A DNA stretch of 64,000 nucleotides, taken from assembly GCF_000832305.1 (NCBI RefSeq), contig NZ_CP010536.1, positions 4,216,001-4,280,000 on the forward strand. The letters are read 5' to 3'. This stretch comes from Cupriavidus basilensis (GTDB taxonomy: Bacteria > Pseudomonadota > Gammaproteobacteria > Burkholderiales > Burkholderiaceae). The position numbers were made by a program, and so were the translations under genes. Shown in pieces: positions 26,407 through 32,725 of this stretch (position 1 is the stretch's first letter; each line of letters begins with the position of its first letter). The notes under the pieces are model-generated. The model did not search any database and was not told where the DNA came from. It was given only the letters and a program-made list of their open reading frames with translations.

Positions 26407-26575
26407 CAGATGAGGTTTCGCCTAAGAAGGTTGGGGAAGGCGGTGGCCGTTGGCGCGGACATAGCGTTTGCCGGCGCGCGCAACCGCCCGCATCATGCGT
26501 GCCCAGTGTAACGCCAGGCCGACATTTCCAGGCGATTCCAGGCGATACGCACCGGCTGGGCGCTTAACCGGGGGG

Positions 26576-26929
26576 TTATTCTTCTTCGCCCTCTTTATGG
26601 ATATTGATCACATGCCGCGCCTCGAACCAGAGCGGCATGCCGGGCGCCATTTCCTCCGTGCAATAGGGCTGGTTGTCCAGCTCGCCACTGTAGAGATCGC
26701 CTTCGCGCCCGGTCACGACCACCCACATGCGTTCCACGTGCTGCTCCTCGCGGTCCTGCTCGTCGGCGGTGACGATGCGAAAGATCAGCTTCACCAGCTG
26801 GCCGGCCTGCAAGGCCTGGCGCTCTGCCAGTGCCGGCACCCAGAACGTCTCGGGGTGCGCCTCGCCGATGACCTCGCCGTCGTCGAGCTGCCAGCCGTCT
26901 TCTTCGATGGTCGCCAGTCGTTTTTCCAT
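26576..26929 (-). CDS. DUF2314-like small protein
   Basis: 117 acidic residues, no signal or membrane segment. The segment RMWVVVTGREGDLYSGELDN resembles the DUF2314 core (a Trp-rich strand followed by G-x-L-x-N). ATG 26929 is preceded by AGAGGA. Function unknown; the assignment to DUF2314 is tentative. Confidence 0.65.
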   Translation of the reverse strand: MEKRLATIEEDGWQLDDGEVIGEAHPETFWVPALAERQALQAGQLVKLIFRIVTADEQDREEQHVERMWVVVTGREGDLYSGELDNQPYCTEEMAPGMPLWFEARHVINIHKEGEEE

Positions 26930-27052
26930 GTCAGTCCTCTTGATGAATTCGTCCTTTACTGGCGGCATCGTAGCAAATGCGCCCCGAGGCCGCGCGGGCG
27001 GGACATGCCGCGCGAGTCGCTTTAAGATGGCAGATCGAAGGAGAACGCACCC

Positions 27053-27769
27053 ATGGCAGCAGATAGCGACGTGACAAAAAAAGTGGCGACGAAGGGGCCG
27101 AAGACGGTGCCGACAAAGGTGTCGAAGAAAGCGGCGCTACCGGCGACAAACATCGTGGCGGACACGGAGCGCCAGCGCTGCGGCTGGTGTGGCACGCTGG
27201 AAGACTACTGCCACTATCACGACAACGAATGGGGCTTTCCCGTTGACGACGACCGGCGCCTGTTCGAGAAGCTATGCCTGGAAGGTTTCCAGGCCGGCCT
27301 GAGCTGGCTCACCATCCTGCGCAAGCGCGAGGCGTTTCGCCGCGCCTTCGCCAACTTCGAGATTGAAAAGGTGGCCCGCTTCGGCGAACGCGATATCCAG
27401 CGGCTGCTGGGCGACGCCGGCATCGTGCGGCACCGCGGCAAGATCGAGGCGGCGATCAACAACGCGCAGCGCGCCCTGGAACTGCTGGAGACGGAGCCGT
27501 CGCTGGCCGCGTACTTCTGGCGCTTCGAGCCCGATCCGGCCAGCCGCCCCAAGCGGCTGACGCCAGAAGTGCTTCGCACCATGGCCATCTCGCCGGAATC
27601 CACCGCGCTGTCCAAGGACCTGAAGAAACGCGGCTGGCGCTTTGTCGGCCCCACCACGATGTACGCGCTGATGCAGGCGATGGGCCTGGTCAACGATCAC
27701 CGGGAAGGCTGCGAGACGCGACAGGAGGCCTTGCTCGCAAGGCAAGCGTTCAAGGTGCCGCGAAGGTGA
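27053..27769 (+). CDS. tag: DNA-3-methyladenine glycosylase I with Lys-rich N-terminal extension
   Basis: Base-excision enzyme that removes 3-methyladenine from alkylated DNA. The catalytic body begins near residue 43 (RCGWCG). Family residues visible are the CHYHDNEWG loop, GLSWLTILRKREAFR, and the C-terminal NDHREGC, which together supply the Cys/His zinc ligands typical of Tag. The first 40 residues are unusually Lys/Thr/Val-rich and absent from E. coli Tag; they may aid DNA binding. AAGGAG precedes the ATG. Confidence 0.93.
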   Translation: MAADSDVTKKVATKGPKTVPTKVSKKAALPATNIVADTERQRCGWCGTLEDYCHYHDNEWGFPVDDDRRLFEKLCLEGFQAGLSWLTILRKREAFRRAFANFEIEKVARFGERDIQRLLGDAGIVRHRGKIEAAINNAQRALELLETEPSLAAYFWRFEPDPASRPKRLTPEVLRTMAISPESTALSKDLKKRGWRFVGPTTMYALMQAMGLVNDHREGCETRQEALLARQAFKVPRR

Positions 27770-28421
27770 GGTAAACGTCGGGCGGGCGACGGCGGCACGT
27801 ATACCCACTGACCCCACTGGCGAGGATGTCCGCTCAGGTATACGTACTAAGCGCTGCGACAAATGCGGGCAACGTATACGTCCGGCGCAATGGTTGCCTT
27901 GTGTCTTTCTTTATTGTTTACGTATACCAATATAGTAGTAGTAGGTAAACGGCCCGTTTTCCCGTGGATAAGCCGGTTTTTCCCTTTCCGCTCAATGACT
28001 TGCGAACAGGATAAGCTCTAGGGAATACCCTGATCTCGCGGGATATCTACTGGACGTATACGTGGCGAAAAAAAACCGCCTCGAAGTTGTTCGTATACGC
28101 TTCACAACCCACCCCCAACCGGGGCACAGCTTTCCTGCCTGCTTGTCCCCAGGTTTTTGCCTGGTTATCCACAGCCGGGACGGGGCAGTCGCCTCTCGCT
28201 TTCATCGATCGCATGTCGTGTCCTGCCCAACCACGGGCAGCATGCGTGTCTGTCGTTCTCCAACAGGATTACCCGGAAAAGTGGCGACGCATTCGCTATT
28301 GGCGCTGCCAGGCGGATGGCATGGTCCATGCGGTTAAGGGTTCAGAGCGCGGCGCCGATGCTCGTTTCCTTCCACGTTGCCACCTTTCCGCCTGGAGCCA
28401 TCGCTCCTTTGGAGAACCCTC
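27770..28421. other. 650-base non-coding region with repeated GTATAC palindromes and DnaA-box-like sites
   Basis: No ORF here has a recognisable product. The sequence holds six copies of GTATAC, an exact DnaA-box word TTATCCACA at 28165-28173 and a near match (CGTGGATAA) at 27963-27971. Local AT-rich runs occur around 27905-27945 and 28066-28076. Ribosome site GGAG at 28411 belongs to the next gene. Confidence 0.6.
27797..28098. repeat. cluster of six GTATAC palindromes
   Basis: Cores start at 27799, 27838, 27874, 27922, 28056 and 28093. Five of six are preceded by C and all are followed by C or G, giving the consensus CGTATAC(G/C); two copies read ACGTATACGT, a perfect 10-bp palindrome. Spacings are 39, 36, 48, 134 and 37 bases. 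This density is far above chance in GC-rich DNA and suggests binding sites of a dimeric protein. Confidence 0.8.
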
Positions 28422-28799
28422 ATGAAGATCAACTGCCATGAACCACGAGAGAGCCTGCCCTGCTCGCGCATGCAGGCAGCGATGCGAACGCTGCGCCGAG
28501 GTGTCCTGTTGGTGCGTGTGCTCGCGCTATGCGCGAACAGCATCGCCTATGCCCAGCCCCCCGCACCGGCCCAGTCATTGGTCACGCCAGAGCAGACGTT
28601 TGCGCAGGGTTACCTCGAAGCCGTCTCCACCGGCTATGACAACGGCCAGGCGCTGCTGGGATCCGAGGGCATGGCACCCGTGCGGCTGCCGCATTCGCCC
28701 GCCCCGCAGTTCAGGCCGTCCCCGGCGCCGTCCGTACCGGCACCCACGGCCGCAAATCCGTCGGTAGTCCCGGTTTCGCAAAAGACGCGCCGCGAATAA
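28422..28799 (+). CDS. small exported protein of unknown function
   Basis: 125 residues. A signal peptide with an Arg-rich n-region and hydrophobic core (TLRRGVLLVRVLALCANSIAYA) suggests cleavage after AYA. The mature part has a short helical region and then a Pro/Ala/Ser-rich tail. GGAG at 28411-28414 supports ATG 28422. No family recognised. It is followed by a GC-rich inverted repeat at 28824-28842 and then a terminator belonging to the opposite strand. Confidence 0.62.
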   Translation: MKINCHEPRESLPCSRMQAAMRTLRRGVLLVRVLALCANSIAYAQPPAPAQSLVTPEQTFAQGYLEAVSTGYDNGQALLGSEGMAPVRLPHSPAPQFRPSPAPSVPAPTAANPSVVPVSQKTRRE

Positions 28800-28913
28800 C
28801 CGCGGTGAGCCGTGAGAACGACGTGCGCCCCCGGGGGGCGCATCGTGCAATCACGCCGTAATACCGTCATGTCCGCCGCAGCGTCGGCTTGCGCTTCAGG
28901 GAATGCCGCACCC

Positions 28914-28954
28914 CAAAAACAAAAAACGCACTACGTCGTTAAACGTAGTGCGTT
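28914..28954 (-). terminator. original terminator of tRNA-Ala, now stranded left of the integrative element
   Basis: On the minus strand an 11-bp perfect stem (AACGCACTACG / CGTAGTGCGTT) with an 8-base loop is followed by a T-rich run. It lies 18 bases beyond the 3' end of the tRNA remnant, exactly where a tRNA terminator belongs. Confidence 0.85.
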
Positions 28955-28968
28955 GTCTTGTACTGCGA

Positions 28969-29023
28969 ATCCTGGTGGACCGAAGGAGGATCGAACTCCC
29001 GACCTCTGCATTGCGAACGCAGC
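28969..29023. repeat. attL: 55-bp direct repeat, remnant of the tRNA-Ala 3' end
   Basis: Identical over 55 bases to 32606-32660. It contains the CCA end, T arm, variable loop and anticodon stem of tRNA-Ala but diverges after base 29023, so it cannot form a functional tRNA. Confidence 0.92.
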
Positions 29024-29132
29024 TCCCCGGATAGAGTCGGGCGACCGTTTGGTCAATTGTGGAGCGGCTTTCCGGGTTCGCTTCAAGATTATTTGTTTGG
29101 CTTGTCACCCTGCTGTCACCCTTGGGGCAGTG

Positions 29133-30122
29133 ATGGCAACCATCCGACAACGCAATGACCGCTGGCAGGCAATCATCAAGCGGAAGGGGTATCCCCTTCA
29201 GACGAAGACTTTCGACCTGAAAAAGGACGCCGAGAAGTGGGCACAGCAGCAAGATCGACTGATCGACACCGGCGACTGGACCGACAAGTCTGAGATCAAG
29301 CAAACCACACTCGCGCAGCTTCTGGACCGCTATGGCGAGGAAATCAGCACGGCCAAGCGCGGAAGTCGGTCAGAAGCCTACAGAATCGGGCGCTTCAAGC
29401 AGCAAGACCTTGTCAAGTATTCCCTGTTGGCCATCACACCGCAGATGATCGCATCATGGCGGGACGCCCGACTGAAGGAAGTTTCGCCCGGCACGGTGCT
29501 GCGTGAGCTTCAACTTCTTGGGCATGTCTTCAGCGTCGCCATCCGAGAATGGGCGATTGCGCTTCCGGCAAACCCGGTAAGTCTTGTCAGCAAGCCAAGC
29601 GCCGGTAAGCCGCGTGATCGGGTGCTGACGCCGACACAACGTGAGGCGCTGGTCGGCAGTTGCGGACAGTGCCAGAATCCGTGGATCAAGCCGGTCGTGG
29701 TCTTCGCCTTGGAAACGGCGGCACGACGGGGCGAAATCCTTGCCCTGAACTGGAAGGATGTTGACTTGAACCACAACACAGCTGGACTGAAGATCACCAG
29801 GACCGGCCAGCCACGGATCGTTCCCCTGTCTCCGCCTTGCGCTTCGATGTTGGCGTCCTTGCCCAGAAGCGTCAGCGGTCCAGTCTTCCCTGTCTCAGTC
29901 GAAGCCCTGAAGCAGGCATATGAACGAGCAGTCGGAAGGGCAGGCATTCATGACTTCACGTTCCATGACCTGCGACACGACGCCCTCACCCGACTAGCTG
30001 GACAGGGCTTCTCAGTGCTTGAACTGCGTGCCATATCGGGGCACGCCACCGCGAATATGCTTCAGCGGTATGTATCAATTGACGCCAGAGAACTGGCTAG
30101 GAAGTTGGCCGTCAACGGCTAG
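29133..30122 (+). CDS. tyrosine recombinase (phage-type integrase)
   Basis: 329-residue site-specific recombinase. The N-terminal 60 residues resemble the Arm-binding domain (RWQAIIKRKGYPLQTKTFDLKKDAE), then a SAM-like core-binding domain (60-155) and a catalytic domain (165-325). Catalytic residues are Arg198 (RRGE), His278 and Arg281 (HDLRH), His304 (GHA) and Tyr313 (LQRYVS). ATG 29133 is chosen; the longer ORF from 28812 would read through attL and terminator DNA. Its place just inside attL is typical. It should recombine the 55-bp att sites. Confidence 0.93.
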   Translation: MATIRQRNDRWQAIIKRKGYPLQTKTFDLKKDAEKWAQQQDRLIDTGDWTDKSEIKQTTLAQLLDRYGEEISTAKRGSRSEAYRIGRFKQQDLVKYSLLAITPQMIASWRDARLKEVSPGTVLRELQLLGHVFSVAIREWAIALPANPVSLVSKPSAGKPRDRVLTPTQREALVGSCGQCQNPWIKPVVVFALETAARRGEILALNWKDVDLNHNTAGLKITRTGQPRIVPLSPPCASMLASLPRSVSGPVFPVSVEALKQAYERAVGRAGIHDFTFHDLRHDALTRLAGQGFSVLELRAISGHATANMLQRYVSIDARELARKLAVNG

Positions 30123-30310
30123 ACTCAGACCCGGTCGCAAGGTGGCGAGGTCGCCTTTCTCTTGGGCCACTTCACCCATCGGCACGATCTGCACCATACG
30201 GCAATTACTGACAAGCGGCACACGTCTGTATTCTGGCTCCCGCAACCTTCGGAAGCGCAAACAAGAATCCCGCCGAAGCGGATTGCCGGGATCATCAAAC
30301 TCGAAGCATC

Positions 30311-30883
30311 CTATTCGGAAAAAATGCTCGTACACCACTGGGACTCACAAGGAATCCCGTCACGGTCACCGTCCATCTCAGTGTTGGGACAGTTTTTCAG
30401 GAAATATTTGGCCTCTTTGCAAGAGGTCATCTGAGAACAATATTTCCGTCCATCGCACTGAAATGGGCTAGACGCCATCGATACTGATACTGGCACCTGA
30501 GTCGAGTCAGAAGCCAACGATTCGGGCCCGCCGAACTTCGGGGCGATGTACTTGTATCCGACACCAAAGAAAACGGCAACAGCGATCAATCCAGCCAGAC
30601 GGGGGCCGATTGATCTTCCTTGGCGGACTGGCGCTTGCGCACGACTTCGACGCGATACTGACGGACTAGCCCCGGTCCGTTGGACAAGGATGGCCTTTTT
30701 CTTGCCATCTTTATCGAGCATTACAAGGAACGTCAGCGACTCACCAACCTTCGGCTGACCACCCTGCTTGGGGTAGGCTGATATATGAACGAAGATGTCC
30801 CGACCACCACCTGACGAGGCGATAAACCCGAACCCTTTGTCGCCGTTCCAAGTTTTGAGCGTCCCGTTGATACGTGTATTCAT
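30311..30883 (-). CDS. cold-shock domain protein with membrane helix and C-terminal excalibur domain
   Basis: 190 residues. Residues 1-70 form a cold-shock (RNA/ssDNA-binding) domain with KGFGFI and DIFVHISAY motifs. An Arg-rich linker leads to one membrane helix at about 96-113 (LAGLIAVAVFFGVGYKYI). The C-terminal 50 residues match the excalibur calcium-binding domain, with conserved cysteines and the DGDRDGIPCE loop. Topology suggests a cytoplasmic nucleic-acid domain and an external calcium-binding domain. It is cargo of the integrative element; its role is unknown. Confidence 0.85.
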   Translation of the reverse strand: MNTRINGTLKTWNGDKGFGFIASSGGGRDIFVHISAYPKQGGQPKVGESLTFLVMLDKDGKKKAILVQRTGASPSVSRRSRAQAPVRQGRSIGPRLAGLIAVAVFFGVGYKYIAPKFGGPESLASDSTQVPVSVSMASSPFQCDGRKYCSQMTSCKEAKYFLKNCPNTEMDGDRDGIPCESQWCTSIFSE

Positions 30884-30986
30884 GGATGGTGGCGAGTCAA
30901 CAATTATTGCAACGTGATTATCACGTGGCCGTGGTTAATGAATTGACAACCCGCTGACCTCATGGCTTGCCCCGTCCCCGATGAGA

Positions 30987-31322
30987 TCAGGCGGCACGTG
31001 GAAGCCTGACCCGGCACCCCTTCGAGTAGTTGCGACAACCCCAGAAGGAACCGCCCTTCCCTTGTCGTTCCACCATCTTGATGCCGCAGGCCGCACAAGT
31101 CGGGGTCTGGTAATCACCTTCAAACGCACGTGTCAGCAGCCTCGCTTGCTTCTCGGCATCCAAGGCACGGATGCGCTCGACAATTCCCGCACCATCAAGC
31201 AACTGGATACCGGCTTCGGCAGCGTAGTCCTGCACGGGCTTCCCGATAAATCCGGCAAGCGACCAGAAAACGCCCCGCTTCACCTGCTTCGAGTGCATGA
31301 CCCCACCAAGTGCCCGATGAGG
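30987..31322 (-). pseudogene. truncated Mrr-type restriction endonuclease with topoisomerase-like zinc finger
   Basis: The intact ORF (103 codons from ATG 31298) contains the end of an Mrr-like nuclease fold (GIQLLDGAGIVERI) and a C-terminal four-cysteine zinc finger (CAACGIKMVERQGKGGSFWGC). Similarity to the family seems to continue upstream of the ATG (ALGGVM) but an in-frame TAA at 31323-31325 breaks it, and the N-terminal half with the catalytic Asp/Glu-x-Lys region is missing. It is therefore a decayed defence-type gene, though a short zinc-finger protein could still be made. Confidence 0.65.
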
Positions 31323-31398
31323 TTACCCCGCTTCGTTGGACTGGTCTACATAACCGAACCGACACTTATCACTGCGGCCCCGTCCAAACGCAGTGCCA

Positions 31399-31836
31399 TC
31401 ACTGGTACACCAGCACCGGAATATCGCTGTGCGCGAGAAGCTTTTGGGTTTCCCTGCCATGCAAGATGCCCTGAATCCCTCGCCGCCCATGCATCGCCAT
31501 AACGATCAAGTCACACGCACGCTCTTGCGCGACATGAATAATGGCCTCATAAGGATGCGCGTGGATGACTGAGACGGTATCGCACCGGACATTCGCTGCC
31601 TCTGCTTCGGTGGATACGGTCCTCAGATGGCCAGCAATCGCTTTACGCGCCTCTTGTTCGTACCGCTCTCGCAAACCGGCCAGCATAACAACCTGATAAC
31701 CGTGAAGGCGGAGGTCCGGGATGACGTGGATTGCCGTTACGCGGGCGAGGGAGTCGTGGGCAAAGGAGATGGCCTTGTGCAAAGCCGCCACTGGCAAATC
31801 CGAGCCGTCAACGGCAAGCAACATATGTTGGAACAT
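31399..31836 (-). CDS. universal stress protein (UspA family)
   Basis: 145 residues, single Usp domain. The start MFQHMLLAVDGSD has the conserved Asp, and the C-terminal nucleotide motif MHGRRGIQGILHG followed by IPVLVY marks an ATP-binding type. GAGGAA precedes ATG 31836. It is the third cargo gene of the element on the minus strand. Such proteins help cells survive stress; a link to element maintenance is only conjecture. Confidence 0.88.
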   Translation of the reverse strand: MFQHMLLAVDGSDLPVAALHKAISFAHDSLARVTAIHVIPDLRLHGYQVVMLAGLRERYEQEARKAIAGHLRTVSTEAEAANVRCDTVSVIHAHPYEAIIHVAQERACDLIVMAMHGRRGIQGILHGRETQKLLAHSDIPVLVYQ

Positions 31837-32559
31837 AGTGGATTCCTCACTTGTATGCGCCCCCGGAATTCTGAGAATCAACATCGCCGGCTCTCAAATG
31901 ACCGGCGTAACAGATTCGACCCAGTATAGGTCGCGTCCATGCGCCTTGCACCAGTTAATGAAGGCCAAGGGCGGCTGACATAAGTGACCGGGTCGGCATA
32001 CACACGGTGTCCAAAGCGGGTCCGCCCAAGGTGCTGAAATCCGAGGAACCGTCGATCAGCAAATGACCACGGAACATCAAGTCAGCGTCCCCAAGGCTAT
32101 TGCTTGTGCCAGATGCGACCGCCGTATTGGAAACTGTTGTCCGCCAATGGAAGCGGCCATCTGCACCAACGGTGACACTGCTCCACCGGACCAGTGCCTA
32201 CCAATGGTCGTCGGAACAATGGTGGTGCCAGCGGTCATGCGACTGTGACAACCATTGGGGACATACACAACGGTCCACGGTCCACGCCCCCAACGGCTAC
32301 AGCCAGCACTGTGAATGTTGAACGGGACTGCATTGGTCAGGACCATTGCCCATAGGCGGGGGCAATGGTGCAGCAACAGTCTTCGACTGTGGCAACGATG
32401 ACTGTGACCGATTGTCAATGGTCGGCACAACTGAACGAAACCGTTGATCCTATGCCAGGCCGTGTGGCATTCTTCGGGCCGACAGGCACAACAATCCTGG
32501 CACCCTCATGTCACCCTGCGGGGAGAAAAGCCAGACAGAAATCTGAGGAAGCCAGAATA
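31837..32559. other. non-coding right part of the integrative element with repeated CAATGG words
   Basis: No ORF in these 720 bases looks like a real protein. The stretch contains seven exact CAATGG/CCATTG words and several GACTGTGAC-like words, plus a perfect 10-bp hairpin at 32342-32369 (ACCATTGCCC / GGGCAATGGT). It may be an origin, an excision-control region or a structured RNA. Confidence 0.55.
32146..32421. repeat. seven CAATGG(T) words in both orientations inside the element
   Basis: Exact words start at 32146, 32203, 32218, 32253 (reverse), 32343 (reverse), 32363 and 32416. All but the first extend to CAATGGT or its near equivalent. The pair at 32343/32363 forms the arms of a perfect hairpin. 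Confidence 0.7.
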
Positions 32560-32560
32560 G

Positions 32561-32590
32561 AAAAAGGGCTTGGCGAGATGCCAAGCCCTT
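32561..32590 (-). terminator. element-borne terminator for the rebuilt tRNA-Ala
   Basis: On the minus strand, stem AAGGGCTTGG / CCAAGCCCTT (10 bp, 7-base loop) ends in a T run. It starts 20 bases downstream of the tRNA 3' end, matching the spacing of the original chromosomal terminator now at 28914-28954. Confidence 0.85.
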
Positions 32591-32605
32591 GATTTCATTA
32601 ATTTT

Positions 32606-32660
32606 ATCCTGGTGGACCGAAGGAGGATCGAACTCCCGACCTCTGCATTGCGAACGCAGC
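32606..32660. repeat. attR: 55-bp direct repeat inside tRNA-Ala
   Basis: Perfect copy of 28969-29023. It forms the 3' part of the intact tRNA-Ala gene, so recombination between the repeats would restore the uninterrupted tRNA with its chromosomal terminator. Confidence 0.92.
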
Positions 32661-32685
32661 GCTCTCCCAGCTGAGCTATCGGCCC
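32610..32685 (-). tRNA. tRNA-Ala (anticodon CGC)
   Basis: 76 bases with encoded CCA end. The acceptor stem pairs GGGCCGA with TCGGTCC (one G-T), the anticodon loop is TTCGCAA giving anticodon CGC for GCG codons, and the T loop TTCGATC is normal. D arm is GCTCAGCTGGGAGAGC. It serves as the integration site of the element. Confidence 0.96.
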
Positions 32686-32725
32686 GTGACGAACGATTGT
32701 AGCTCAGTTTTTCGCGGCTGTTCAA

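Larger units (their letters stand above)
28969..32660. mobile_element. 3.6-kb integrative element inserted in tRNA-Ala(CGC)
   Basis: Bounded by two identical 55-bp direct repeats that correspond to the 3' part of tRNA-Ala. It carries a tyrosine integrase next to the left end, a cold-shock/excalibur protein, a decayed Mrr-type gene, a universal stress protein and about 750 bases of repeat-rich non-coding DNA. GC content is lower than the chromosome. The intact tRNA is rebuilt at the right end, and the element provides its own terminator for it. No replication or transfer gene is visible, so it is a minimal or satellite-like island. Confidence 0.88.

Noticed and set aside
23860..26511. 883-codon plus-strand ORF
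   Set aside because: Antisense of DUF2339; Gln/Arg/His-rich shadow typical of high GC.
27797..28173. Chromosome or plasmid origin of replication
   Set aside because: No dnaA, rep or par gene nearby; only one exact DnaA box. Kept as an unexplained site cluster instead.
28062..28337. ORF starting MAKKNRLEVVRIRF in the gap after tag
   Set aside because: Starts inside a GTATAC site, has no family features and several competing ORFs overlap it.
28824..28842. TGCGCCCC-CGG-GGGGCGCA as a terminator for the exported protein
   Set aside because: Strong stem but no T run; left as a simple inverted repeat.
28969..29023. A second tRNA-Ala gene
   Set aside because: Sequence departs from tRNA after the anticodon stem, so acceptor and D arms are missing; it is an att remnant.
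32063..32430. Short ORFs on both strands at the right of the element
   Set aside because: Repetitive Cys/His/Arg-rich composition without ribosome sites; the repeats explain them.
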